Shown: in pieces, positions 21,958 through 30,424 of the stretch | Position numbering within the stretch: position 1 is the first letter of the stretch | Layout: every line of letters starts with the position of its first letter | NCBI GenBank assembly: GCA_000619965.1 | Contig: JHVD01000024.1 | Span: 1 to 35,158, forward strand | Source: Propionibacteriaceae bacterium P6A17 | Lineage (GTDB): Bacteria; Actinomycetota; Actinomycetes; Propionibacteriales; Propionibacteriaceae | Length of the DNA: 35,158 nucleotides | Reading direction: 5' to 3' | Translations under genes and position numbers: made by a program | Notes under the pieces: model-generated | What the model was told of the DNA's origin: nothing | What the model saw: the letters and a program-made list of their open reading frames with translations, nothing else | Database searches by the model: none

Positions 21958-22221
21958 TCAGAGGTAGTCGTAGACGTCGTCGAGCTCGAGGCCCAGGGCG
22001 ATCATCATCACCTGGAGGTGGTAAAGGAGCTGGCTGATCTCCTCTGCGGCCTGCGCCTTGGTCTCGTACTCCGCGGCCATCCACACCTCGGCGGCCTCCT
22101 CGACGACCTTCTTGCCGATCGCGTGGACGCCCGCGTCCAGGCGCGCGACGGTGCCGGAGCCCTCCGGCCTGGTGGCCGCCGTCTCCTTGAGCTGGGCGAA
22201 CAAATCCTCGAACGTCTTCAT
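21958..22221 (-). CDS. hisE: Phosphoribosyl-ATP pyrophosphatase
   Basis: 87 residues; hydrolyses phosphoribosyl-ATP to phosphoribosyl-AMP, step two of histidine synthesis. All-helical MazG-like fold with the metal motif [14 protein letters not shown] and [20 protein letters not shown] precedes the ATG. It lies 13 bases after mshC and before hisG, the usual actinobacterial hisE-hisG order. A separate hisI gene is not in the window. Confidence 0.95.
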   Translation of the reverse strand: MKTFEDLFAQLKETAATRPEGSGTVARLDAGVHAIGKKVVEEAAEVWMAAEYETKAQAAEEISQLLYHLQVMMIALGLELDDVYDYL

Positions 22222-22234
22222 CGTCAATTCCTCA

Positions 22235-23482
22235 TCACAATCGGACACCGAGCAGCGCGTCGATGGCGGCCACCATCTCCCCCACCGCATCCACGTCATC
22301 GCTGGTCATGGCCGACGAGGCGGCCACCCACGCGTCGACTGCGGCCAGCGCGGCGGGGGCGTCGAGATCGTTGCGGATCGCGGTGCGCATGGCGGCGATG
22401 GTCTCGGCGGCAGGCACCGCCGTCGCGTCGTTGAGCACCGAACGCCAACGCTCCAACCGCGCGACGGCCTCGTCGAGCATCTCCGGGCGCCATTCCCAGT
22501 CTGAGCGGTAGTGATGGGCAAGCAGCGCAAGCCTGATCGCCATGGGATCGGCCCCCGCCTTGCGAAGGCGGGAGACGAGCTCCAGGTTGCCCTTCGACTT
22601 GCTCATCTTCTCGCCGTCGAGTGCCACGAGCCCAGAGTGCACACATGCGTCGGCCATCGGCTCACCCGTGAACGCCAGCGCTTGGGCGGCGCACATCTCG
22701 TGGTGCGGGAAGATGAGATCCCGGCCGCCACCTTGCAGATCGAAATGCGGGCCGAGGTGCTGCAGCGAGATGGCCACGCACTCGACGTGCCAGCCCGGGC
22801 GACCGGCGCCGAGCGAGGACTCCCAGGCCGGCTCGCCGCGCCGGGCGAACTGCCACAGAAGGGAATCCAGGGGGTGCCGCTTGCCGGGGCGGTCCGGATC
22901 GCCGCCATTGTCGCGGAACACGTCGATCATCCGCTGCTCGTCCAGCCCGCTCACGGCCCCGAAGCCCGGCACCTGCGCGGTACGGAAGTACCAGTCGGGA
23001 TGCTCCGGGTCGTCGATCTGGTAGACGAGATCCGTCTCCGCCAGACGCTCGATGTAGCGTACGACGAGGCCAATCGACTCGACCGCACCGACGTAGTGGC
23101 GCGGCGGGATCACGCGCAGCGCCTCCATGTCCGTGCGGAACAGTTCGATCTGGTCGGAGGCCAGCTCGTCCCAGTCCTGCCCCGTCTGGGCCGCGCGCTC
23201 CAGCAGGGGATCGTCGACGTCGGTGACGTTCTGGGAGTAATTGACGCCCAGCCCCAGATCGAGCCAGGCGCGCTGGACCAGGTCGAACGTCAGGTAGGTG
23301 TTGGCGTGGCCAAGGTGGGTGGCGTCGTAGGGCGTGATCCCGCACACGTACATCCGCGCCTCGCCGGACTCGGGACCGACGGGCGTGACGGCGCGCAGCG
23401 AGGTGTCGAACAGCGACAAGCGCCCGGGCACGTCCTCCGACGGCGGCACGGCAGGCACGGAGACGGGGGCCCATGAGTACAT
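22235..23482 (-). CDS. mshC: Cysteine:GlcN-Ins ligase (mycothiol synthesis)
   Basis: 415 residues. A cysteinyl-tRNA-synthetase relative that uses ATP to join L-cysteine to 1D-myo-inositol 2-amino-2-deoxy-alpha-D-glucopyranoside, making the mycothiol precursor. Zinc/cysteine-site residues: Cys47 in [10 protein letters not shown], Cys235 in WHVECVAIS and His260 in FPHHEM; HLGH (56-59) and KMSKS (292-296) are the class I ATP-site motifs. It is shorter than CysS and lacks the tRNA anticodon domain. A -10 box TAGATT lies 7 bases before the ATG, indicating a leaderless mRNA. Its presence implies a mycothiol-producing actinobacterium. Confidence 0.96.
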   Translation of the reverse strand: MYSWAPVSVPAVPPSEDVPGRLSLFDTSLRAVTPVGPESGEARMYVCGITPYDATHLGHANTYLTFDLVQRAWLDLGLGVNYSQNVTDVDDPLLERAAQTGQDWDELASDQIELFRTDMEALRVIPPRHYVGAVESIGLVVRYIERLAETDLVYQIDDPEHPDWYFRTAQVPGFGAVSGLDEQRMIDVFRDNGGDPDRPGKRHPLDSLLWQFARRGEPAWESSLGAGRPGWHVECVAISLQHLGPHFDLQGGGRDLIFPHHEMCAAQALAFTGEPMADACVHSGLVALDGEKMSKSKGNLELVSRLRKAGADPMAIRLALLAHHYRSDWEWRPEMLDEAVARLERWRSVLNDATAVPAAETIAAMRTAIRNDLDAPAALAAVDAWVAASSAMTSDDVDAVGEMVAAIDALLGVRL

Positions 23483-23533
23483 GGCCCCAAATCTAGCGCA
23501 GCCGCCGAAGTCGCCGCGCCACGCGCCCAGTGG

Positions 23534-24268
23534 TCAAAATGGCGGCCACGGGATCGACGGCCAGCCATCGCCCGGCGAGGGAAAGACACCCTCCCGAAGT
23601 AGGCGCAGCGCCCTGGCCACCACGGCCTCCCACTCGGCATCGGCGAGCCCGGGCGACAGCGGCGAGACGATGCCCGCCGCGGCGCGGACGACGGCGAGCT
23701 CGTCGTCGGACAGCGGCATCCCCCGGAATCCCCACGCGACGGTGCGGAGCTTGTCCAGCCGGTGCAGCGTGAGCCCGTGATCCACGCCCAGCAGGCGCCC
23801 GTCGGCGGCTTCGATGAGGTGTCCGGCCTTGCGGTCGGCGTTGTTGGCGAGCACGTCGAACAGCGCGATCCGGCGCAGACGCTCGTCGTCGCGATGGGCG
23901 AGCACCAGCGGTGCACCGTGCTCGTCGACGAAGCTCGCCACGGGCAGCCAGCCCTCGTCGAGCTCCTCGGGGCGCAGGAGGTTCACCGTCGAGCTGAGCG
24001 TGCCGTCGACGAATTCCTGCAGCGACCCCTCCCCGAACGGGCCCTCCACCCACGAGGTGCGAGGGACCACGTCGAGGCCGAGCTGTTCCGAGAGCATGTG
24101 GGCGGCCACCTCGCGCCGCCCGAGGGTGCCGTCGGGGAAATCCCACAGCGGCTGTTCGCCCGCCACCGGCTTGTGGACGAAGCGTCGCCCGCCCTCGTCC
24201 TCCACGAGAAAGGTGGCGTTGGAGGCGTCGACGAGGCGTCCGAGGACGCGCCAGCCGTCGACGCTCAT
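23534..24268 (-). CDS. SCO1664-family protein
   Basis: 244 residues. A kinase-like fold family related to phosphatidylinositol 3/4-kinases by its motifs: FVHKPVAGEQPLWDFPDGTLGRREVAAHMLSE near the start and ALFDVLANNADRKAGHLI ... LLGVDHGLTLH as the catalytic-loop and metal-binding region. It is always found next to a DUF3090 gene in actinobacteria (SCO1664/SCO1665-type pair). The ATG overlaps the DUF3090 stop by 4 bases (ATGA). The biochemical role is not established. Confidence 0.85.
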   Translation of the reverse strand: MSVDGWRVLGRLVDASNATFLVEDEGGRRFVHKPVAGEQPLWDFPDGTLGRREVAAHMLSEQLGLDVVPRTSWVEGPFGEGSLQEFVDGTLSSTVNLLRPEELDEGWLPVASFVDEHGAPLVLAHRDDERLRRIALFDVLANNADRKAGHLIEAADGRLLGVDHGLTLHRLDKLRTVAWGFRGMPLSDDELAVVRAAAGIVSPLSPGLADAEWEAVVARALRLLREGVFPSPGDGWPSIPWPPF

Positions 24269-24783
24269 GCGAACAACTGACGCCGATAGCCGTTCGAGCG
24301 CGGACAGATGTGCCCGGACTCGTTGATCGGCTGCTGACACACCGGACACGCAGGACGTCCGGCCCGCACGACCCGCTCCGTCCGCCCTGCGAACTCCCTG
24401 GCCCGGCCGGGACTCAACCAGATCTGCACCATCGTCCCGTCGCGCTGCGCATCCTCGTCCAGCGGGAACAACTCGATCTGCGCCGACATGCGCCCCGAAT
24501 CCCATGCGAGCCCGATCGCGCCCGCCCGGAAGTCGACGGCCAGCGGCGCGTCCAGCGGCCCCATGTCCCGCGGCTCGAAGGCGTCGGGGATGGGCTGCCC
24601 CAGCGCGACGAGCTGGTCCAGGATCTCGGTCAGTCGCCGCCCCAGCAGTTGCGCCTGCTGCTTCTCGACGGCGACCGCGGCGATCCGGCTGCCCTGCGAG
24701 ACCTGGATGATGAACAGCCGTCGGCCAGGCTCGCCGACCGTGCCGACGATGCAGCGATCGGGGTGTCGGAACTGCATCAACAT
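24265..24783 (-). CDS. DUF3090 family protein
   Basis: 172 residues. Recognised by its partnership with the SCO1664-type gene and by the C-terminal zinc-ribbon-like Cys pattern (CPVCQQPINESGHICP). The N-terminal part carries GRRLFIIQVSQGSRIAAVAVEKQQAQLL. Function unknown. A -10 box TAGGCT (24790-24795) lies 6 bases before the ATG and contains the TAG stop codon of the upstream phosphomutase gene, so a second, leaderless promoter may serve this gene pair. Confidence 0.88.
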   Translation of the reverse strand: MLMQFRHPDRCIVGTVGEPGRRLFIIQVSQGSRIAAVAVEKQQAQLLGRRLTEILDQLVALGQPIPDAFEPRDMGPLDAPLAVDFRAGAIGLAWDSGRMSAQIELFPLDEDAQRDGTMVQIWLSPGRAREFAGRTERVVRAGRPACPVCQQPINESGHICPRSNGYRRQLFA

Positions 24784-24792
24784 GCGCCCAGC

Positions 24793-25425
24793 CTACGCGC
24801 CGCGGCTGCCGCCCGGGAGGGGCCGTGCGGGGCCCGTCGGCAGCGCCGGGCCCGGCGGTGCGCCGATCAGCCGCACCAAGGGCTTGACGCCCGAGTAGTC
24901 GACGACACTGATCGAGCCTGGGGCCACGTCGAGGCGTTGGAACTCGTCGAACGGCATCGCCAGCGCGTCGGCGAGGATGGCTTTGATGGGATCACCGTGG
25001 CTGAATACCGCGACGGACTCCCCGCGGTGCCGCTGCACAATGCCCGCCACCGCCGCCACGGCTCGATCCCGCATCTCGAGCAGGCTCTCCCCCTGAGGGA
25101 AATGAACCCCAGAGGGGTGACGCTGCACCTCATCCCACAGCTCGAGCGAGGCCAGGGCATCGAGCCGCTCCCCCGTCCATTGGCCGTAGTCGCACTCGTC
25201 CAGGCCCGGCACCACCTCCGCGACGAGCCCCGCACCCTCGGCCGTCTGGCGGCAGCGATCCATCGGCGACGTGTAGGCACGCGCCACGTGCCGCAGTGCG
25301 TCGGCCAGGGCCCGCGCCTGCATGCGGCCGTGCTCGTCGAGCTCGACGCCCGGGGAGCGGCCGGCGAGGATGCCCTGCACATTGGCCGTCGAACGGCCGT
25401 GGCGGACGAGGATCACGGTTGCCAT
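24793..25425 (-). CDS. Histidine phosphatase family protein (MSMEG_4193-type phosphomutase)
   Basis: 210 residues from ATG 25425. Phosphoglycerate-mutase superfamily: the phospho-accepting histidine is in ILVRHGRSTAN (5-15), and the second catalytic block is SVAVFSHGDPIKAIL. Because of its place between uppP and DUF3090 it matches the actinobacterial family named after MSMEG_4193; the substrate is unknown. A GTG two codons upstream is possible, but a -10-like TAGTTT (25432-25437) sits 6 bases before the ATG, favouring a leaderless ATG start. It is divergent from uppP. Confidence 0.85.
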   Translation of the reverse strand: MATVILVRHGRSTANVQGILAGRSPGVELDEHGRMQARALADALRHVARAYTSPMDRCRQTAEGAGLVAEVVPGLDECDYGQWTGERLDALASLELWDEVQRHPSGVHFPQGESLLEMRDRAVAAVAGIVQRHRGESVAVFSHGDPIKAILADALAMPFDEFQRLDVAPGSISVVDYSGVKPLVRLIGAPPGPALPTGPARPLPGGSRGA

Positions 25426-25449
25426 GCACACAAACTAGCCGCAGGGGCG

Positions 25450-25455
25450 TAATGT
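25450..25455 (+). promoter_or_regulatory. Candidate -10 box of uppP
   Basis: TAATGT lies 33 bases before the uppP ATG in the divergent gap. No matching -35 was seen. It would give a leader of about 25 bases containing the GGGAGG ribosome-binding site. Confidence 0.35.
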
Positions 25456-25488
25456 TGCCCGGGTTCGTCGATGACCGGGAGGTGCCGC

Positions 25489-26313
25489 ATGGGGTGGTTC
25501 GAGGCAATCGTGTTGGGAATCGTGCAGGGGCTCACCGAGTTTCTGCCAATCTCGTCCAGCGCGCACGTGTCCATCGTCGGCCAGCTGCTCTTCGAGGGCC
25601 GCGACCCTGGAGCCGCGTTCACCGCGGTGACGCAGCTCGGGACGGAGACCGCGGTCCTCGTCTACTTCTGGAAGGACATCACCCGGATCATCTCGCGCTG
25701 GGCCTTGGCACTCGTGGGCCGCCACCCGCAGGACGACCCCGACGTGCGCATGGGCTGGCTCGTCATCGTGGGCTCCCTGCCCATCGTCCTGCTCGGGCTG
25801 CTGTTCGAGGACGCCATCGACTCCACCCTGCGCAACCTGTGGGTCACCGTCGCGATGCTCGCCGGAGTGGCGCTCGTGCTGTGGTTCGCGGACCGTCACG
25901 GCGGCGACAACACGCGCACCCTCGACAAGCTCACCTGGCCGCACGGCATCACCCTGGGGTTCGTCCAGGCGGCAGCGCTGATCCCCGGCGTCTCGCGCTC
26001 GGGGGCGACGATCTCCGGCGGCCTCCTGCTCGGCTACAGCCGCGAGGCCGCGGCCCGCTACTCGTTCCTGCTGGCGCTGCCCGCGGTGTTCGGCTCGGGG
26101 CTGTACAAGTTGAAGGACCTCGGCGCCGACGGTGCCGTCGCCTGGGGGCCGACGATCGCGGCCACGCTGATCGCGTTCATCATCGGCTACACGATCATCG
26201 CCTGGCTGTTGAAGTACGTGTCCTCGCACTCGTTCGGGATCTTCATCTGGTACCGGCTGGGGCTGGCCGCCGTGGTCGCCGTCGCGCTGCTGACGGGCAC
26301 CCTGACGGCCTGA
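25489..26313 (+). CDS. uppP: Undecaprenyl-diphosphatase UppP
   Basis: 274 residues; integral membrane enzyme that removes a phosphate from undecaprenyl diphosphate to recycle the lipid carrier of cell-wall synthesis, and gives basal bacitracin resistance. Family motifs: EFLPISSSAHVSI near the N-terminus and PGVSRSGATIS in the middle, which together form the active site. About seven or eight hydrophobic segments are visible. The ATG at 25489 has GGGAGG upstream and gives the usual MGWFEAIVLGIVQG start; an ATG 18 bases earlier would place that ribosome-binding site inside the gene. Confidence 0.95.
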   Translation: MGWFEAIVLGIVQGLTEFLPISSSAHVSIVGQLLFEGRDPGAAFTAVTQLGTETAVLVYFWKDITRIISRWALALVGRHPQDDPDVRMGWLVIVGSLPIVLLGLLFEDAIDSTLRNLWVTVAMLAGVALVLWFADRHGGDNTRTLDKLTWPHGITLGFVQAAALIPGVSRSGATISGGLLLGYSREAAARYSFLLALPAVFGSGLYKLKDLGADGAVAWGPTIAATLIAFIIGYTIIAWLLKYVSSHSFGIFIWYRLGLAAVVAVALLTGTLTA

Positions 26314-26350
26314 GCGGCCACGCCTTCCGCCACGCAATAGGCTTCGGTCC

Positions 26351-27313
26351 ATGGAACCGCGAACGCTCGGCAACTCGGGATTGCACGTCTCCCCCATCGG
26401 GCTTGGCACGATGGCGTGGGGCCGCGACGTCGACGCCGCGACCGCTCGTCGACTCCTCACCACGTTCGTCGATCGGGGCGGCAGCCTCGTCGACACGGCC
26501 CCCGCCTACGGTGCTGGCGCGGCCGAGCGGATGATCGGCGCCGCACTGGCGCGCGGGATACCGCGCGATGAGCTCGTCGTGGCCACCAAGGCGGGCTTCG
26601 TCGTCAGGGGCGGCAAGCGAATCATAGACACGTCGCGGGGCGCACTGCTCGACGACCTCGCCGGCTCACTGCGCCGGCTCAACACCACCTACCTCGACCT
26701 CTGGCAGATCCACGCTTGGGGGGACGCGCCCCTCGACGAGACCCTCGCGGCCGCCGACACCGCGGTGAGTCGCGGCATGGTGCGCTACGTCGGCGTCTCG
26801 AACTTCGTGGGCTGGCAGACCGCCACCGCCGCGACCTGGCAGGCCGCGATGCCGGGCCGGGCGCGGCTGAGCAGTGTCCAGGTGGAGTACTCGCTGCTCG
26901 CCCGGCGCGCCGAGGTCGAAGTGGTGGGGGCCTCGCAGTACCACGGCCTCGGGCTGCTCGCGTGGAGCGCGCTCGGACGTGGCGCGCTGACCGGCAAGTA
27001 CCGTGGCGGACGGATGCCCGCTGACTCGCGGGGGGCATCCCACCACTTCTCGTGGTTCCTCGAACCCTACCTCCAGCCGCGCTCCGCCGCGATCTGCGAC
27101 GCGGTCGCCCACGCCGCCCAAGGTCTCGGCCTCACCCCCGCGCAGGTCGCGCTGTTGTGGGTGCGTGACGCCCCGCAGGTGTCGTCGGCGCTCGTCGGGC
27201 CGCGGACCGTCGAGCAACTCGACGAGCTGATGGACGTCGACGGCAAGGAGCTTGTGCCCGCCATCGTGTCCGCGCTCGACGACATCTCTGGCGGCCCGAA
27301 CGCCCTGCGCTGA
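26351..27313 (+). CDS. Aldo/keto reductase
   Basis: 320 residues; TIM-barrel NADPH-dependent oxidoreductase. Catalytic tetrad: Asp and Tyr in VDTAPAYGAGAAERMIG (about 48-64), Lys in VVATKAGF (about 77-84) and His in YLDLWQIHAWG (about 118-128). The C-terminal NADP-binding part is SSALVGPRTVEQLDEL. The physiological substrate is unknown. A TAGGCT box (26338-26343) stands 7 bases before the ATG and no Shine-Dalgarno is present, so the mRNA is probably leaderless and independent of uppP. Confidence 0.9.
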   Translation: MEPRTLGNSGLHVSPIGLGTMAWGRDVDAATARRLLTTFVDRGGSLVDTAPAYGAGAAERMIGAALARGIPRDELVVATKAGFVVRGGKRIIDTSRGALLDDLAGSLRRLNTTYLDLWQIHAWGDAPLDETLAAADTAVSRGMVRYVGVSNFVGWQTATAATWQAAMPGRARLSSVQVEYSLLARRAEVEVVGASQYHGLGLLAWSALGRGALTGKYRGGRMPADSRGASHHFSWFLEPYLQPRSAAICDAVAHAAQGLGLTPAQVALLWVRDAPQVSSALVGPRTVEQLDELMDVDGKELVPAIVSALDDISGGPNALR

Positions 27314-27422
27314 GCCCGGGTTCCTCGCGCTCGGGTCACGCGGTGGCAGGAGCGCACTGCGACATCACGGAGGCGAGACCGCTCTAGGTGTCCGGACTCG
27401 CCGGCCACAGCAGACGTGCGAT

Positions 27423-27451
27423 TTGCACGCCCCCGGAGCCCCTGCTAATGT
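27423..27451 (+). promoter_or_regulatory. tRNA-Leu promoter
   Basis: TTGCAC (27423-27428) and TAATGT (27446-27451) are separated by 17 bases and lie 31 bases before the tRNA. It is the only good promoter in the 169-base gap after the aldo/keto reductase; the first part of that gap shows no other feature. Confidence 0.65.
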
Positions 27452-27482
27452 TTCATCTCGCTCCCACGGGAGCAGGACACCT

Positions 27483-27568
27483 GTCCGGGTGGCGGAATTG
27501 GTAGACGCGCTAGCTTGAGGTGCTAGTGGCCGTTATAGGCTGTGGAGGTTCAAGTCCTCTCTCGGACA
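27483..27568 (+). tRNA. tRNA-Leu (anticodon GAG)
   Basis: 86 bases without an encoded CCA. The acceptor stem is GTCCGGG (27483-27489) with CTCGGAC (27561-27567) and discriminator A. The anticodon arm is CTAGC - TTGAGGT - GCTAG, giving anticodon GAG, which reads CUC and CUU. The long variable arm and GGTTCAAGTCC T-arm fit a class II leucine tRNA. An integrase gene starts 163 bases downstream, so the tRNA 3' end may be the attachment site of the following island. Confidence 0.96.
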
Positions 27569-27577
27569 CTTTTCTTG

Positions 27578-27628
27578 ACCCCTAGTCAGAACGGCGAAAC
27601 GCCGGATTGACTAGGGGTTTTTCTTTTG
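27578..27628 (+). terminator. tRNA-Leu terminator
   Basis: An 11-bp perfect stem ACCCCTAGTCA / TGACTAGGGGT (27578-27588 with 27608-27618) encloses a second stem CGGCG-AAA-CGCCG, and is followed by TTTTCTTTT. A strong rho-independent terminator, 9 bases after the tRNA. Confidence 0.9.
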
Positions 27629-27731
27629 AAGGCCTCCTTCAGGCTCCGTCAGACTGGGTCAATCTGTAGCATCTTGATCGCACGTTCATCGCACGTTCGT
27701 CGCACGAATATGACGGCTGGGGGTGGGGCAG

Positions 27732-28952
27732 ATGAGGTTCGGGTACGTTCGCAAGCTCCCGAGCGGCCGGTACCAGGGGAGCTATTTGGGGCCCGATGGG
27801 AAGCGGCACAACGGCCCCAGCACCTTCACCCACAAGGCAGACGCCCAGGCCTGGATCACGGGTGAGCGACGACTCGTGGAGTACGGCGCCTGGACCAGCC
27901 CCGCGGCACGCGCTGAGGCTCTGAGGGAGGTCGAGCAGGCCCAGGCTGAGCGGGCGGCGGCCGAGGCTCGAGCCGTCGAGGTGCTCCAGAACACTCCAAC
28001 GGTCAGTGAGTGGATCGAGAGGTGCATCAGTGAGCGTCAGTCCCGGTCCCGACGCCCGATCAAGCAGACCACGGCAGACAACTATCGCAAGCTCGCTCGG
28101 CTGAATGTGACCGGGACTCCTCTGGGCGGCATGCGGGTGACCGAGGTGCGGCGCGCTGATGTCCATGAGTGGAGATGGGACGGGCCGCCCAGCCGCACCC
28201 GAACCCAGGGAGCGAAGGCGTACGAGCTGCTCGTGTCGGTCTTCGACGACGCCGTTGTGGCCGAGCTGATCGAGACCACGCCGTGCACCTTGAGGGGGGC
28301 TGGGTCACCCGAGCGGTCTCGTGAGCCGGAGTCGTTGTCGATGGAGGAGGTTGACCGCTTCTTCGCGGCGATCGACCTGCCGTGGGCGCGCGCGGCGCTG
28401 ACCATCCAGGTCACGTGTGGCCTGAGGATCGGGGAGGTGCTGGCGTTGCGGGCGAAGGACCTCGACTTGGAGGCCGGCACAGTCACCGTCGCCGGGACTG
28501 TGGCCAAGATCGGCGAGTCGGGGCAACGCTCGCTGGTGGTGCAGGCGCCCAAGACCCGGGCATCGCTTCGGACGCTGTCGCTCCTGCCCGACACGATGCC
28601 CGAACTGCGCCGGTGGCGACGTTCACTGGGCGAGCTCAAGCCCACTGCGTAGCTGTTCGCCGACCACGTCGGCAGGCCACTCAACGACGATGTGCTGCGA
28701 CGCGTGCAGAAGAAGGCCGCGGCCAGCATCGGCCGCGCGGAGTTGAAGGATCACGATCTGCGCGCCACAGCGGCCACCCTGGCAGCGGCCGCTGGGGCGT
28801 CGGTGCGGGAGATCCAGTCGATGCTGGGCCACACCACGCCCGCCATGGCCCTCAAGTACCAGACGGCGACCAGGGAACGTGACGCCGAACGAGCCCGGAA
28901 TATGTCGCTGCGATGGCAGGACGCCCGAGCCGCATCGCCGCCGCCGGAGTGA
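27732..28952 (+). pseudogene. Tyrosine recombinase (integrase) interrupted by an in-frame TAG
   Basis: 406 codons in one frame, with TAG at codon 307 (28650-28652). The part before the stop has an N-terminal arm, a core-binding SAM-like region (about 90-170) and the first catalytic arginine, CGLRIGEVLALR (Arg232). The part after the stop, in the same frame, has H-x-x-R (His341, Arg344 in HDLRATAATL), His367 in LGHTTPAM and the nucleophile Tyr376. A product ending at the amber codon would lack four of the six catalytic residues. The start ATG 27732 has GGGGTGGGG before it; a GTG 3 codons earlier is possible. Either a recent nonsense mutation or a sequencing error; read-through is less likely. 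Confidence 0.85.
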
Positions 28953-29024
28953 TAGTCCACTCGCCTGGCCGCGGTGCGTGGGCGACGCCGAGCAGGAAGG
29001 CCACTGCGGTGGCGGCGGGAGCGG

Positions 29025-29231
29025 CTAAGGCGCCATGATGGGGCGTTCGCCTCGAGGCAGAGCGTCGATCTCATTGAGGTCCACCAGCACGCGGTAGCCG
29101 TTCTTGTAGCGGGTGAGTCTGCCCTCGGCAAGCCGGCGCTCAAGCGAGCTGCGAGAGGACCTGCAGTACTCCATCGCCTCCGGAAGCGTCGCATACCGGG
29201 GCGGCTGCGACGAGCGCGGGGCCCTGGGCAT
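29025..29231 (-). CDS. Excisionase-like helix-turn-helix protein
   Basis: 68 residues. The sequence YATLPEAMEYCRSSRSSLERRLAEGRLTRYKNGYRVLVDLNEIDAL has the winged-helix layout of excisionase/MerR-like DNA-binding domains of mobile elements (helix-turn-helix about 13-35, wing about 36-48). It likely controls the direction of recombination or transcription of the island. Its ATG follows the TAA stop of the upstream gene directly (TAAATG), so the two are coupled. It converges on the broken integrase gene. Confidence 0.7.
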   Translation of the reverse strand: MPRAPRSSQPPRYATLPEAMEYCRSSRSSLERRLAEGRLTRYKNGYRVLVDLNEIDALPRGERPIMAP

Positions 29232-29579
29232 TTAGCGTTCCACCTCGCGATTCCGGCGTGGATCGGGCAAGACTGCGGGTTGCCGCACCGTGCCATCATG
29301 GCAAGTGGCGCGGATCAGGCGCCTACCCTCGCGGGCGTCGAGCCCGCACAACTCCGCCGCCTCGTCGACGGGCATCCCCTCCCCCGAAGTGAGCCTGTCG
29401 AGCGCTTGGCCGAGGCGAGCCTCCGCCTCCCGGACGGCCCGGTCCCGGTTCAGGATGGCTGCGGCCGCATCCAGCACCTCAGTCCTGATCCTCGCCTCCC
29501 GTGCCATCAGTTCCTCATGCCGTCTCATGAGCTGGCTTTGTACCTTGAGGCGGGCCTCGCTACGGGCGCTCTGAGACAT
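29232..29579 (-). CDS. Small helical protein of the island, unknown function
   Basis: 115 residues from ATG 29579 with GGAG 7 bases before it. Residues about 5-70 are a charged, probably coiled-coil region (RLKVQSQLMRRHEELMAREARI...); residues about 75-100 (GMPVDEAAELCGLDAREGRRLI) resemble a helix-turn-helix. No family was recognised. It forms a two-gene unit with the excisionase-like gene. A short inverted repeat GGACT-GGC-AGTCC (29604-29616) lies just upstream and could be an operator. Confidence 0.5.
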   Translation of the reverse strand: MSQSARSEARLKVQSQLMRRHEELMAREARIRTEVLDAAAAILNRDRAVREAEARLGQALDRLTSGEGMPVDEAAELCGLDAREGRRLIRATCHDGTVRQPAVLPDPRRNREVER

Positions 29580-29868
29580 CGCAGGGCTCCTTCCAGTGCG
29601 ACAGGACTGGCAGTCCGTCTGTACTGCTAAGGAACCCCCGACGAGCCGACGGGTAGCGGAACCCACTTGTCTCGGGTGGTGCGACGTCTCCTCCCACGTC
29701 GATCCGGATCTCTGCGCCAACCAGGCCAACTGATGGGAACTCGCGGGAGTCGGCTCCCACCAACCCGCCTGCGCAGTGCACTTCCAGCCGGTCAGGAACA
29801 CACCCAGGCTCGGTCACGGCAACACGAGGCACACCAGACGTGAGGTTGACCCCGTTCGGTGGACATCC
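29580..29868. other. Stretch without a supported gene
   Basis: Between the island gene pair and the IS3-family element. An open frame of about 90 codons on minus (29560-29832) starts at GTG without a good ribosome-binding site and matches nothing I recognise. The stretch probably holds the promoter of the minus-strand pair and remnants left by the IS insertion. Confidence 0.4.
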
Positions 29869-29886
29869 TGTATCGCCCCGGGTTTT

Positions 29887-30400
29887 CTAGAGGCTCCCGG
29901 TTGTTGCGAGTTCGGGTGAGCTCGCCGGTTGTGGTTGATCGTAGAACGTTGCCTCGTATTCGGCGGGTGGCTGGTATCCGATCTCGCCGTGGAGCCGTCG
30001 GTGGTTGTACCAGTCGAGGTACTCGGCGACCGCGAACTCGAGATCGCTGATGCCGTGCCAGGGGCCGCGGTTGCGGATCAGTTCGCTCTTGAACAGCGAG
30101 TTGAACGCCTCGGCTGCGGCATTGTCGTAACTGTCACCGGTCGACCCGACGGACGCCACGACGCCGGCGTCGGCCAGACGCTGGGTGTAGCGGATGGCAC
30201 GATATTGAACGCCCTTGTCGGAGTGATGTATCAAGGCGGACAGGTCGCAATCCTGGCGTCGTCTGGACCAGATCGCCATGTCGAGGGCATCCAACGCCAA
30301 CCGCGTGTGCAGGCTGGTCGACAGTTGCCAGCCGAGGATCATGCGGGTGCACATGTCGAGGATGAACGCCGCGTACACCCAGCCGGCGAAGGTGCGCACG
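29887..30400 (-). pseudogene. IS3-family orfB, C-terminal part
   Basis: The 3' portion of the DDE transposase, starting at YVRTFAGWVYAAFILDM. It contains the second catalytic Asp in HHSDKGVQY and the Glu in AAAEAFNSLFKSEL, and the end motif DWYNHRRLHGEIGYQPPAEYE. It is separated from its N-terminal part at 31926-32347 by the IS110 element. Joining the two parts with a single TA gives 936 bases, a whole number of codons (311 residues), which confirms that they were one gene. Confidence 0.92.
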
Positions 30401-30424
30401 TAGACATCCCACGTGAGTCAGTTG

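Noticed and set aside
28650-28652. Programmed read-through (pyrrolysine or suppression) of the integrase amber
   Set aside because: No supporting element was seen; a plain nonsense mutation or error is simpler.
29560-29832. Possible 90-residue gene on minus
   Set aside because: Begins at GTG without a ribosome-binding site, overlaps the next gene, and no family was recognised. Not firm enough to call.
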